Made by a program: the position numbers and the translations under genes. The notes below the pieces were generated by a model that ran no database searches, was not told the origin of the DNA, and was given only the letters and a program-made list of their open reading frames with translations. From Hippasteria phrygiana (taxonomy: Eukaryota > Echinodermata > Asteroidea > Valvatida > Goniasteridae), in assembly GCA_037893225.1 (NCBI GenBank), contig JAZGUH010000112.1:744001-808000 (forward strand): DNA of 64,000 bases, given 5' to 3'. Numbering within the stretch: the stretch's first letter is position 1; every line of letters starts with the position of its first letter. Below, one piece after another: positions 22,656-33,397 of this stretch.

Positions 22656-23274
22656 AGAAAGAAGCCCAATTTTCCCATAGGCTACCGGTACTGCAGCAAG
22701 AATAAGAACACAATTTTCATGCACTGTGTTTACACTGTGCACACAAAAACCGCTGAAAAGTTTACCCCAAAAATCTATCTGTTGCTTACTTTGCTTCCTC
22801 AACTTGTGTGCACCAAGCAAACGATCGATCGAATCTGTCCCAATTTCAGAAAAAAGGTGAACAAATCCCTGTATATAAGTTCCAGTCTGAAGCAATATGA
22901 ATTTACAATAAGCAACAAGACCCAGTACAAACGTCAGGCATGAGCCAATCACTTCACAGGGCTGTTGATTATTCATGTTTAATCTCAACAGCCCTGTGAA
23001 GTGAGTGACCTTTGTACTGGGTCATATTGCTTCTTCAGATTCAAAATGCTTCAGTTTGGAACAGGGATTTTTTCACTTTTTTTTCTAAAACTGGGACAGA
23101 TTCGACCGATCCTTTGCTTGGTGCACACAAGGTGAAGATGTAAAGTAATCAACAGACAGATTTGTTTAGGTGAACTTTGCAGCAGTTTTTGTGTGCACAG
23201 TGTAAACACAGTGCATGAAAATTGTGTTCTATATTCTTGCTGTAGTAGCCTATGTGAAAATTCGGCTTCTTTCT
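22656..23274. repeat. 620-bp foldback with ~300-bp arms
   Basis: The left arm (22656-22957) and right arm (22975-23274) are inverted copies, reading for example TTTACACTGTG / CACAGTGTAAA, GTGTGCACCAAGC / GCTTGGTGCACAC, and a perfect core CACTTCACAGGGCTGTTGA / TCAACAGCCCTGTGAAGTG around a 16-bp loop. Small indels in the right arm show some age. Transcription would give a long double-stranded RNA. No protein frame here is credible. Confidence 0.85.
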
Positions 23275-23369
23275 GTGGGGCTCATTCCTGGTGCAGCGCA
23301 GTACCAAGCCATTCGTAGTTTGTTGGAAAACATTTTCTGATCGCGTGGACCAAGCGATCGATTTTACAG

Positions 23370-23740
23370 CAAAAAAGTGGGCTTTGGAAAGCTAAAAAGT
23401 CATCAGATCAGTGTCATTCATTAATTTGTACGTGGCCATGATTTGTTTGTTAATTTACCAACGGGATTTGGCAAGAGTGTAATTTTTCAAGCTGCTCTAT
23501 TTCCTGAACCATAGCTATGCTTGAACGAAACGAAGTAACCGAATGCAAACAGGAGAAAGCGCTGGTTATTGTCGTCGTGCCATTGAAAGCCCTGGCCGTT
23601 GATCAGTTACATCGTGCTGATCAGTTACATCTGGGAATGATGTCGGCAGAGATAACGTCTGATATTCCAGATCACATTTTGGAACAATCCGAAGATTTCT
23701 CAATCCTGTTTGCCAGTCAGTCTAGAATCACTCTGCTCAT
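23370..23740 (+). pseudogene. RecQ-like DNA helicase fragment (Walker A region), decayed
   Basis: Translation around 23380-23515 gives a LKSHQ motif, then after a stop FVRGHDLFVNLPTGFGKS, a helicase motif I (Walker A, TGFGKS) of the RecQ type. After another stop (TAG near 23512) the same protein continues as ALVIVVVPLKALAVDQ (motif Ia, PLKAL) and ends around ILFASQ. At least two nonsense codons interrupt it and the helicase core beyond motif Ia is missing, so it is not functional. RecQ-like helicases are known cargo of some DNA transposons (Kolobok-H type). This fragment lies inside a 3,065-bp inverted-repeat element (21862-24926), which fits that origin, though capture of a host gene is also possible. 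Confidence 0.6.
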
Positions 23741-24134
23741 AACATTAAAGGGACACATTGCCTTCAAATGTCATGAAATTTTGCTGTTTTGAAAAAAAAG
23801 AAGAGTTGATCATACAAAAAAAACACGTATAATGTGTTGTAATTAGTGAGTAGTGATTACAAAACCAAAAATCGGCCTCTGACTCCTGACATCTGGCCCG
23901 CGAAACATAGACTTATTTCCAGTAGTAAATACCACCGTCTAAATAATGCGCAAAATACGCTGTAAGAGTTTTTAGGCTGGCGCCGCAGCCAGTGGCCTTG
24001 TAAACCTATCAGATGATCGCTAGTTACCATTCTCCACCTCGCGACAAATATCGCCAGTGCTGCGCGCCGTGCCACAGTACATCAAAATGGATCAACAGAA
24101 CGTACTTCAACCAGCTGCGACTAGAAATACGACT

Positions 24135-24205
24135 GGTGAACACGGTCCGCCATTTTGTGGAGTCAAAAATTTGGTTCTACAAAATGGCGGACCGTTATTT
24201 GTCAC
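24135..24205. repeat. Short hairpin, ~26-bp arms
   Basis: CGGTCCGCCATTTTGT faces ACAAAATGGCGGACCG perfectly, and the similarity continues outward to GTGAACA / TATTTGTCAC. The loop is about 20 bp. It is a small MITE or the centre of an old inverted repeat. Confidence 0.6.
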
Positions 24206-25329
24206 GAAATTAAACAAAAAACACGCTATTTGAAGGGATAGTTATGTGAATCTTTATATTCTACTTTTAAGAAAGCTTCCCAAACATATCCATTTCAGTT
24301 TTATAGCCCAAATCACAAAATCCAAAGCAATGTGTCTCTTTAACTGACTAGTAGGTTATTACTAAAACACGAGTCTCCTCCAGTGTGCAAGCACGATTAT
24401 TCGTTTGACCCGCCTGTCAAATTATGCATAAGCAGGTCGCGCGCGCTCCCATGCGAAATAGCAAAGACGTTCTTAGCGATTTGGCCTTGTCGCTCGTGTC
24501 AGTAAGTGTGTTGCTAGAGGGCGCTGTCGACCGGCCGTTGCGCGCTATGGGCTCCGTGCGTCACCAAAAGAGGGCGCTGTCCACATAGCAACCGCGGGAG
24601 TACGTCGCTGGTATTACGCCTGCGCAACCTCGTTACCATGGGTACAATTTTCCCACCATGCCTTGCGCGCCCATGGAGTCGAGGATGCGCACTGCGCTCC
24701 TCGTTCATTTGATACTCGTATACCAGTGGGATTGCTTAGTGTTCGCCGACTCTCGATAATTGCCTTTTCAATAAGAATATCACAGCGGGAACCAGACACT
24801 TAAATTGAAGTCAGGTAAGATGGCGTCGATATTGACCCCCCAACTCGCCTTTTCTTTCCGCCGAGGGGGTAGTTGTGCACGGAGCCCATACGTCGCACCG
24901 CTGAGGACGTTTTGGAACCAAGACTAGTTATATGACCACTGATCTCCATGTATACAAATCTGGATTGCGCATTGGCCGCTGCGCGCTTCACGCACAGATG
25001 TCGCCAGCAGCCGCCATATTTCCACTCCCCATTTCCAACGCTGATTGGTTATTTTTAAATAACCGTGCGTGCACGCTCGCGCGTATGTGTGGAACATCCA
25101 AAATATACATTGTGACGACTCTAGTCTTAGCCATAGCGCGCGCCTGCCTGTGTATAACGAATACGTAGTAGGCCTATACGTTCGCGTTACGTTTGGGGAT
25201 ACGGCTATGGATGGAGTGGTAATGTGGCGGACGGCCGTCTGCAACTTGAACGGTAAGGCTGGTTTCATCCTCGACTCCGTGGGCGCGTGTGCGTTCCTTC
25301 ACTATATATACGCTATAAGTGGCTGAGAA

Positions 25330-25600
25330 GGGCAAACTTGCCAGAAAATTGATTTTGGGTTTTCACGAAGAGCCAATTCGGAACTCCGTGTTAATACAAT
25401 AGGGCTGTGAAGGGCAAAATTGCCAGAAAATGGATTTCAGGTTTTCACGAAGAGACGAATTTGAACTCCGTGTTAATACAGTATGGCTGTAAACGGCAAA
25501 ATTGCCAGAAAATGGATTTTGGGTTTTCACGAAGAGACAATTGACACTCTGTGGGGCAAAACGGGCCATTTCTCGCTTCTGAGTTTTCACGAACAGACAA
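25330..25600. repeat. 82-bp tandem repeat, about 3.3 copies
   Basis: GCCAGAAAATGGATTT-like anchors lie at 25340, 25422 and 25504 (82-bp spacing), each followed by GGTTTTCACGAAGAGAC and AACTCCGTGTTAATACA. A fourth partial unit ends near 25600. Confidence 0.85.
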
Positions 25601-25959
25601 ATGTATTAATCAATTAATAACTCTGTAATTAATTGACTTATCGCTTAGCTGCCAATTACTTGTGAAAGACCGAGAACTGAACTTTAACATAGTGTCAACA
25701 CTGAATCAACATGTGGTATGAACGCAGGTAATATCTTCAATTTAAAAAGTGAGCAGCTTAAAACCTGATTTTCTTGTAACTTTAGTTTAGTGCGGAGAGG
25801 CAAAATTCGTCTGTTCGTGAAAACTGTGACGGGATTCTCATCCTTTTCCACTTACCCAAATATTCATTCGGGGTGACACAATTTTGTTTAATAAATCACA
25901 ATTTACCATAATGATCAGCTTTATGTATTAAAAAACATCCAAACTATAGCAATAGTTTT

Positions 25960-26060
25960 GATGTTTTTTAACCTGTTCCTTTTTAACCTGATGAAGGCTA
26001 CGCCGAATGGCCGAAACGTTGTTAAAATAAAATAGTCGTCTGAACCAAAACTGTTAAAAA
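25960..26060 (+). repeat. Terminus of a possible Penelope-like or related retroelement
   Basis: CCTGATGAAGGC ... GGCCGAAACGTTGTTAAAAT is a motif common at ends of retroelements in invertebrates. It contains the hammerhead-like words CTGATGA and GAAAC. It lies directly beyond the last preserved exon of the DUF6589-type gene. No ORF remains. Confidence 0.4.
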
Positions 26061-28455
26061 GTTTGTCCTCATCTACTTTATATTCTCTCTCGAAATGTAT
26101 ATATTTTTCATTATTACACTATTTTTCGTAGATGAGGTTAATGGGAATACCTGCAGTTGAATTATTTCCTTATGAAACTCCTGCGGACACTCTACCAAGC
26201 CTTGTAGCTGTTGTTTTCTCGTTTCACCATTGGATCTCGCCCTTTTGGCGTGGACCATCCTCTCCACACTTAGACCATCCCCGCTGCATAGGATTGGGAG
26301 GACTTTGCCCTCAGGCTCAGGTACATAAGAGTGAAGATGTTCCATTATACGTATAACGCTGGAAGTTGATGTAGGATTCACTTCTAAAACTCTAAGGTTA
26401 ACCTGATATTGCCAAACAATATTACTACATAATTATGTATAACATTCTTGGCGTTTATGTTATTTTGAACATTTCTTATTTCTTGTTATGTGTTTGTCTG
26501 TGTGTGTTTCTGTGGCTTTTCGTCTTTTATGGAAAATTGCTTAATAAAAATAATATTTACCACTTTACTCTGATTGCACATTTCGGTGCTGTACTTGTGT
26601 TTCGGACGGGGGACCTGCTTTTTCAAAGACTGCAGGAAGGGGAGATGTTTGATCAACATTCTCATGATCAAAAACACCATCAACCTCTTAAGATTTGATC
26701 AGCTTGCAGGCAGGGATGCAAGTGGTGTCCTTCAGGTGCATGGTTGGTACTCTGTTGTTACATGCGAAGGACAGCGCCCAAAGCAGAAATTCTGCCTTTC
26801 TTTCTTTTCCCTGGTGTTTGCATTGGGGATTTAACTGGATGTTATCCCAACAGACGCCGTAACCCTTATCTCCACGACCAGACCTTCGGGCTTTCCTCGT
26901 TCCAGTTGAATTTTCCACGGACTGGAAAACGAAGTTAGCGATCAGTTTAAAATATGTCTGCAACTCACGTGTTTCAATCAGTAAAATCAATTCCAAGTTG
27001 TAGTCTGAACATGGCATTACATTAAACAACTATGCCTCGGGATTTTGAAATTTTGAACGAACATTTTGCTGAATTATTACTTTTGCTTTCAGACGAGTCA
27101 TTTCATAAAAAAGGTCAACAAAAATTACGTTTAATAGGCTAGAATATAACCAGACTCATGGTTGTAAAAACTCAAAACGCAAACAAGAAGTTCGATACAG
27201 TGATTTTTTATGTTAAAGGCTGAAAAATATTGTAAATTGCGCAATCATTATGTTTTGTGCGTATACTTTTTTCACGAATGAGCTTGACCGTTTTTCCGTG
27301 CCATCGGCGTGAATGTTTTGATGTGTTTTCAAACGCCAAAATGATAAAAATTCAAATTGTTTAAGCAATTTCACGGTCACGAATAGTAATAATAATATTT
27401 ACCAGCGAACAAAATGTGCGATCCGAAACCAGTTTAAAAGGACTATAGACCAGGGCCTATAGTTACACTCGTCAAAAGTATTACCGGTACCTCTATACTG
27501 CTTGTTTCCACTCGGTGAGACATTTGTCGTGATCGGTGGTGAGCTGATCAACGTGACCTCTGGCAGTTTGAACAGCCCCTGGGAGATACCGAGATGATTT
27601 AAAACTCTGGAACAGCTGATGAGAACGTCCCTGTCTCCAGAGCTCAACACCCATGGTAGCTTGTACAAAGTTGAATTTTCGTGGAGCCCTTGAGTAGAAG
27701 ATGATTGCAAGAATCATTCCAAGACGTTTGGTGTTGTTGTCATCCTCTTGTATTTTTCTGTATTCATGGGAATAAATGTCACAAACGAATTTAGCGTTCG
27801 TATTATAGTATGTATTTTATTTTCTTACCGCTTGGACACCGTTGGGAAAGATGCCCGTAACACTGAAACTAGTACAGGCATCTTTGTGTTTGCCTCATCG
27901 ATGAGCTTTCTCCCAGAAAATTCCTCAAGTCTCTGTAAGGTTGGCTCTCCTCCAAAGACACCGGCATCTTTAGCCGGGATTTTCTTAGATTTACTGACGG
28001 TTCGAGCCTGAAAAGTACAAAAGGTTTGTGGTTTTTATTACTTGATTTCTCCTGTTATAGCCGTCACTAGTATGATTGACCCGTAGACTAATGTAATACA
28101 TTTGTGAAATCATGTGAATTTAATAAGTAGTTATTTTTGCTATCCGAAACTGATATTCATGTGCAATGTACTTAACATTACCGACACACAATAAAAAGTC
28201 AACATGTTCAACCATGCACGATCAAGTTCGACATATTACAATCCAGGATAAGAGCTTTAACTTGAAGGTTTCTTTCGGTGTTGGGGTGGGGGTTGGGTGG
28301 GGGCGGGAGATTCGGAAATTCGGAGAGAGACGAGAAAGTTGCAGCAGGAAAGTTAACTTCAACTTGGGGTAAAATATTTCCCCATGTAGGCCTAAAGTTA
28401 TATTTGTCGATAGCGATAATTGGGGTATAGGTTTGCCGGCGATATAATACCGGTA

Positions 28456-28612
28456 CACTCTAAAATCGGATAGGTTGAAATACCCAATATATTGGTTAAA
28501 ACAACCAATTATTGGTTGATATGTCCAATCAATTGGATTGGTTGGACACATGAATATCTACCAACCCTATACCAATACATTAGTTGTTTTCAACCAATCC
28601 GTTTTTAGAGCG
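28456..28612. mobile_element. 157-bp MITE, TA target duplication, in intron 1 of the DUF6589-type gene
   Basis: Inverted ends CACTCTAAAA(A)TCGGAT(A)GGTTGAAA are flanked by TA on each side (28454-28455, 28613-28614). Repeated TTGGTT/AACCAA blocks fill the interior. The TA target fits Tc1/mariner-like elements. It shares style with the 5952 and 59795 MITEs. Confidence 0.7.
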
Positions 28613-28675
28613 TAGGCCAATTGGGTAATATTTTGATAATTTATTAGGCCTTTTCATTTTGGTGAATAAAGTTTA

Positions 28676-29303
28676 CAGTCGTTTTACCAGTTCCGGATTT
28701 TGTTTCCAGTTCTGAATCGCGGGTCAAATCTCTCCTTGATCCATATTGCTCCAGGTGTAGAGATTAACCAATCCTCTATCCAATGTGCTTTTCCCTTCCG
28801 CCAAACTACTACTTTTGTGACTAAAATATCAGACGCAAACTCGGTTGAAAAGTGTTAAAAACGTATATAATTATAAGTATGGCGGTCTCGAAAACGCGTC
28901 GGTGATATGCATCCTCCGCTCACTAGAAAACCCGTAAAAATGTTTCACAAGCATCAGAAATTGTATGATTTGCTAGTGTATAGTGTTGTTTTATATTTGA
29001 AAGTGTTGAAAAAAATATTGCACAAAACGAGGGAGAGTTTTTTAGCAGTTCCGGATCGCGCATAAATTTGTCTGTATATAGGCCTAGTCCTTTTATCGCG
29101 AATAAACTTGATCGTTTTACGGCGGCGCCCTTGACTTTGCATTGCGATTTGAACCGATCTGAAACTGGTAAAACGAGCGTGAAACGTTTTGATGTCGCGT
29201 TTCCAAATTTTGGCACTGAGAAATATTTATTGTTCATGGAGTCGGCCTAGGCCTATATAGCAGAGCAAACAAAATGTGCGATTCGGAACTGGTAAAACGA
29301 CTG
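28676..29303. mobile_element. 628-bp inverted-repeat element, TA target duplication
   Basis: Ends read CAGTCGTTTTACCAGTTCCG inward on both sides, with similarity for about 40 bp, and TA flanks each end (28674-28675 and 29304-29305). Internal copies of the end motif (29045, 29155) are seen. A partial end also occurs near 27405-27450. It lies in intron 1 of the DUF6589-type gene and has no coding content. Confidence 0.7.
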
Positions 29304-29811
29304 TATTAAAGTAATGAGACCACAATAAAAAAAATAAAAATAAAACAATAATTAAATCAGTTTTAATATATAATTACGTACCTATTGGTGTACCTGTTGG
29401 AGACAAACTTTGGTGAGCGCCTTTAAAGCCTTTTTACTCCCCCGTATCAAACACCTAAATGCCTTCACGTATTTTGATTCGTCTATTTATTAACTTCTTG
29501 GCAGTAGTTTTGAAGTTTGTCTTCAACCGTTTTGGAGTTTCGACTGCTGAGGGGCCCGTCTGAATGAAGGATCTTTTTTTAGAACCCTTTTTTCAGATGA
29601 CTGTTTGTGAGACTAAACTCCCCACACAAGTCGAGCAAAGGAACTGGGTCTTGTGGTCTTGTTCCGTAATGGCCTTGCCGAAAACCTTCCTAAATGTTCC
29701 TGGGCTTGACAGCGCTTTTACGTACCGCCGTTTGTACCCGCTCTCAGCTTTCTCGAAGGAGGTCTGACAATTCACACACATTGCTGAGGAATCAGACATG
29801 TTGGACCACAA

Positions 29812-30914
29812 TATTTTTGCCTATCCACGCGAAATTACAGCGAAGTTTGCAAAAGAAACTGTGCATGGGCGGGTTTTCACGATCGACACGTATACGTACG
29901 TACGTGCACTAGTTGTAGTAGACCGCGCCCACGTCCCTCGCGCGCATGCGTACACGACGACTGGTTGCTATGCGGTTCACGCGCGTGCGCGCCCGACTAC
30001 ACACAAACTTGACAGCGATTTCAATACGTTGAGAGACAGCGATTTACGTTGAAAGAGGATTTTATTCTGTAAATATTTTCATCCAAGATGTGATTTGAAA
30101 TTTATGAATCCAGCTGCTGCAATGCTTAGAACTCCAGGGACCTATTGAGGTAGGTTCAGTGTCCTCCACCAGGTAAAAATAGGGGGGAAATCGCTTGTCG
30201 TTTTTTTCGCACGCCACAAGCGTTTTATATCCTGGACTCCGTAGTAGTAGTGCAATGTAATGAAGATACTGAGGAGTCCAACCTGGGCTAAAACACCGTC
30301 ATTGAGAATGATCTGCTTTCTTGAACTGGATAAATGAGTAATTTACTAGCGATTGGAACAATTTTGATTTCCGGCCTCGACTCGAATTTATAATATGTGT
30401 GCCTAGTTTCTATCTCTGTTTAACATAAAATACATGTATTTCCTGACGAGGAAAAATCTATTTCAAAATGAACAAGTTTAAAACTTCAATTCATCACACT
30501 TTTTTCTTGGGAAATAAACAGTAACTTATGAATTCATGGATGAGTCCCTAATCCTTTGTGTGAAAGATGCTGTTGTTGGTTGTCAAAGGTCGTCAGTTAA
30601 TGGTAGGTACTCCCATCCCCCAAACGTTCAGTTTCGATTTTTTTTTCTTGTTAGAATCGGTAAAGAAATAAAGAAAGATGCACCTCAAAACGCATGCGTT
30701 AAGACGTATGTGGAAAGTGCGCAAAGGCTATTGAAAGCCCTGCCAAATTAAAACACCCCTCCCAGAAAGTCCTGTGTGGACCCCGAATGTCTTTTATATT
30801 TCTTCAGACGTTTATTTGAACTTCGTGAGCAGCACGGTGTCGCCTATAGCCCAGCAGTAAAACTAATTTGCAATAGTCTGCATGATGGATACACTGTATT
30901 CTTAAAATGATGAT
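29812..30914. other. No gene recognised
   Basis: Follows the 5' end of the DUF6589-type gene, so its promoter may lie here, but no TATA box or CpG-rich core stands out. CpG-rich at 29890-30000. Confidence 0.4.
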
Positions 30915-31120
30915 TAAAGTGAAGGTGATTTTTCCCTTTAATTTAGTAGTTTCCTATAATTGTCCGACTGACTGACTACACTAGCACCGAATGCACGAAG
31001 AATAATACTGATTGCAGGCAACGTCCCTTTTATTAAGCTAATCAACCTTCAGCCGTTTATGAGATTCTCAAGGCCCGACGAGCTCGGTGGGGGAAAAAAT
31101 CTCATTAGTCCGAGGTCAAT
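30915..31120 (+). repeat. Dispersed repeat C, copy 2
   Basis: Matches 15978-16205. About 700 bp further lies the end of the RTE LINE. Confidence 0.7.
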
Positions 31121-31599
31121 GCTTTTAGACCTCCGGCGACGACACCTATAAGTGTTGCAATAAGTCCCAATAAATCCGATGTAAGAGAAAGCCATCTTAA
31201 AAACTGGGCGACCAACTTGGAAAATGATCTCAAAATAAATACGTAAAAGAGCATCTTCCTTCCTTTTAAAAAAATAACATGTTTTTATTATTTTACCAAA
31301 ATAATGATTTTACGACCTTGGCAGTATTGATGTATATTTTTTAATCTTTAGATCAAGTAACACAACATCATCATGCGTATACTCATCGCAAAACACCTCA
31401 GGCAGAAGACAAAATTAACCTTCACTGTGAAATGAGTCATTAAATTTTTAAACAAATTGGCTCCAACGACCAATCAACTAGGCCTGCTTTGGATTCCCGG
31501 AACAGTGTAGCTTTTAATAGATGGGCAAAACAAGCATTCAGATTATGGAATTTTACAAATAGAGTGTATAAGTATATTATAACACAGGGTGGTTCAAAA

Positions 31600-31790
31600 A
31601 AAAAGTTCACCCAAGTTTAAGGTGATTCTTCACCAACCGCCTACGATTCCAGAGAAATTGTGTTTACCTAGTGTTGATGAGTAGGGTGTTTAGAAATAAT
31701 CCTGAAAAAAATGCTAGGTCTAGCTTAATTGGATCTCAAGATATGGCCCATTACAGATGAGATGTACAAAACTGGCTTGTCCACGTGAGC
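31600..31790 (-). repeat. Dispersed repeat D, fragment next to the RTE LINE
   Basis: Inverted match to 13461-13650, ending where the LINE 3' end starts near 31800. The LINE may have inserted into this repeat. Confidence 0.6.
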
Positions 31791-31830
31791 TTTTTAGCTG
31801 CTCCGGCGCGCAGCGCTTGCCTTGCCTTGC

Positions 31831-32505
31831 CTAGGCCGTGTTCATCCATTGTCGGATGTAGCCCTCTTCATGTGCTTTCCATGTCCTTCTTTCTTGTGCC
31901 TGTGTTGTCCGTGTTGTACCCATGTAGGATGTGATGTCGTCTCTCCATCTCTTTTTCTGTCTGCCTCGTTTTCTCTTTCCTGTTCGTGGTTGCCACTCTG
32001 AAATTCTTCTGGTCCATCTGTTATCTTTCAAACGTGCCACATGTCCAGCCCATCTCCACTTTGCTTCTTTGATTTTTTCAATTATGTCCTTAAGTCCTGT
32101 TTTCTTTCTGATATCACTGCATCTTATTTTGTCCCGGATGGATATGTGTAGCATTCTTCTCTCCATTGCCCTTTGTGCTGTTTGTAGTTTGGTTTCTAGG
32201 TATTTTGTTGTTGTCCATGTTTCTGCAGCATATGTCATAGTTGGTAGCACGCACTGGTCGTATATTTGCCTTCTCCATGCCATTGATATATTCTTGTCAC
32301 AGAGAATTTCTTTGTGCCTTCCAAAACTCATCCAACCTGCTTTTATCCTCATCAATACTTCTTCGTGTGTGCAGTCTTTCATCTTTAATATTTGACCAAG
32401 GTATTTGTATTCATCAACTCTGTCTATGTCATGATTTTCTACTTTGATGGTGGAATCTGTATTATAGTTCGTCATATATTTTGTTTTACCCTTATGCATT
32501 TTCAG
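31831..32505 (-). CDS. RTE LINE: RT thumb and C-terminal region
   Basis: This frame, shifted by one base from the RT core, continues the same protein from the KMHKGKTKYM block (the conserved region after YADD) through EYKYLGQILK, RRQIYDQCVLPTMTYAAETW, and a basic tail with RWAGHVARLKDNRWT and GRQKKRWRDDI blocks. These are characteristic of RTE-like endonuclease-reverse transcriptases. It ends normally at 31831. Without the upstream shift it would be fused to the RT core. Confidence 0.85.
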   Translation of the reverse strand: MKMHKGKTKYMTNYNTDSTIKVENHDIDRVDEYKYLGQILKMKDCTHEEVLMRIKAGWMSFGRHKEILCDKNISMAWRRQIYDQCVLPTMTYAAETWTTTKYLETKLQTAQRAMERRMLHISIRDKIRCSDIRKKTGLKDIIEKIKEAKWRWAGHVARLKDNRWTRRISEWQPRTGKRKRGRQKKRWRDDITSYMGTTRTTQAQERRTWKAHEEGYIRQWMNTA

Positions 32506-33397
32506 TCCAAATTCTTTGGCTCTCCCCGTTTAGGTGATTTAATTGAATTTCCATGTCTTCCACTGAAGAGGTAGTTAAGGCTACGTCATCTGCATAGCGG
32601 AGGTCTGTTAGTCTTTCACCGTCTATGTTGATTCCTCTTTCTTCCAGGGGTAGTTTCTTAAAGACTTGTTCCATTGCCGATGTAAACATTTTTGGTGACA
32701 AGGTGTCTCCCTGTCTCACTCCCTTATTTATCTTCACGATTTCTGAAACGTCCTTATCCAGATGGATTCTAGCTGTCGCATTTGTGTATATTTCTTCTAG
32801 GATGCATATGTATCCTTCATTAATTCCTGTTTTTCGAAGAGCCTTAAATAGATCTTTATGCTCTACCGAATCAAAGGCCTTCTCGTAATCAATAAACCCA
32901 AGGCATAGGTTTAGCTGATATTCATTTTCCTTTTCAATTAGCTGATTTATTGTATACAGGTGGTCCACTGTTGAATAGCCTCTTCGGAAGCCTGCCTGCT
33001 CTCTTGGTTGTTGTCTGTCTAATTCAGTCTTGATCCTGTTTTGAATAATTCTTGTGAATATCTTGTACATGTGGGATAATAAACTTATTGGTCTGTAGTT
33101 TTTGATGTCGGCTTTATCCCCTTTTTTGTGAAGAAGAATTATCTTCGCTTCTTTCCATTTTGTTGGTATTCTTTGGTCTTTCATTATTTGATTGTACAGT
33201 TTTACCAATTGTATGACTATCACTTTGCCACCTTCTTTAAGTATATCGCTTGTTAGTTCATCTGTTCCCGGTGCCTTGTTCGTTTTCATTTGTTTTAGTG
33301 CTTCTTCAACCTCCTGTTGTGTTATATGCGGTATTTCTGAGTTTTCTGGTGATATGATTTGTTCTTCAGTTTGGTCATTCTCTTCTGCTCTTGAGCT
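32492..33397 (-). CDS. RTE LINE: reverse transcriptase core
   Basis: Same frame as the endonuclease part, downstream of its TAG. RT motifs appear in order: NKAPGTDELTSDILK, KEAKIILLHKKGD, YRPISLLSHMYKI, REQAGFRRGYST, LGFIDYEKAFDSV, KGVRQGDTLSPKMF, and the catalytic LRYADDVALT. The enzyme copies the LINE RNA at the nicked target. The first methionine (33289) is internal to the protein and not a true start. The frame ends at a TAA at 32492-32494 because of an apparent one-base insertion in an A/T run around 32505-32520; the next frame carries on the thumb and C-terminal region without loss. Confidence 0.85.
   Translation of the reverse strand, partial: SSRAEENDQTEEQIISPENSEIPHITQQEVEEALKQMKTNKAPGTDELTSDILKEGGKVIVIQLVKLYNQIMKDQRIPTKWKEAKIILLHKKGDKADIKNYRPISLLSHMYKIFTRIIQNRIKTELDRQQPREQAGFRRGYSTVDHLYTINQLIEKENEYQLNLCLGFIDYEKAFDSVEHKDLFKALRKTGINEGYICILEEIYTNATARIHLDKDVSEIVKINKGVRQGDTLSPKMFTSAMEQVFKKLPLEERGINIDGERLTDLRYADDVALTTSSVEDMEIQLNHLNGESQRIWTENA

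Larger units (their letters stand above)
21862..24926. mobile_element. 3,065-bp inverted-repeat DNA element with exact 8-bp target duplication
   Basis: Both ends read TAGTCTTGGTTCCAA inward and stay inverted-similar for about 40 bp (through a GCGGTGCGACGTAT block). The flanks are exact copies of GTTATATG (21854-21861 and 24927-24934). An 8-bp duplication fits hAT, P or related cut-and-paste transposons. Inside are two nested hairpins (22406-22655 and 22656-23274), a decayed RecQ-like helicase fragment (23370-23740), and a 71-bp hairpin (24135-24205). No transposase is visible, so it is non-autonomous or gutted. A related element lies at 48593-49936. Confidence 0.75.
26151..29811 (-). pseudogene. 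Five-exon DUF6589-type gene, decayed and lacking its 3' end
   Basis: Minus strand. Exon 1 (29394-29811) encodes an N-terminus with two CxxC pairs (MCVNC, LCSTC) and a basic region; it has an in-frame TGA at 29593-29595 and a probable one-base insertion near 29450-29460, and ends CAG|GTAC. Exon 2 (27829-28007) follows a TTTTCAG acceptor and ends CG|GTAAG. Exon 3 (27499-27757) completes the split arginine codon across a 71-bp intron and encodes LGMILAIIFYSRAPR and MGVELWRQGRS blocks. Exon 4 starts at 26931 (TTTTCCAG acceptor) with YGVCWDNIQLN and LLWALSFACNNRVPT, then an in-frame TAA near 26695. Exon 5 (26151-26402) encodes VLPILCSGDGLSVERM and ECPQEFHKE, ending CAG|GTATTC. GD-(G/Q)-L-(S/T)-VER, CWDN and N-R-VP are features I associate with DUF6589 proteins, which are multi-copy in cnidarians, lancelets and fungi and of unknown function. 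No 3' exons remain below 26149. The family call comes from memory. Confidence 0.6.

Noticed and set aside
22623..22988. 121-codon minus-strand frame with hydrophobic stretches
   Set aside because: It lies wholly in a palindrome arm and crosses the loop; no domain, no conservation between the two arms at protein level.
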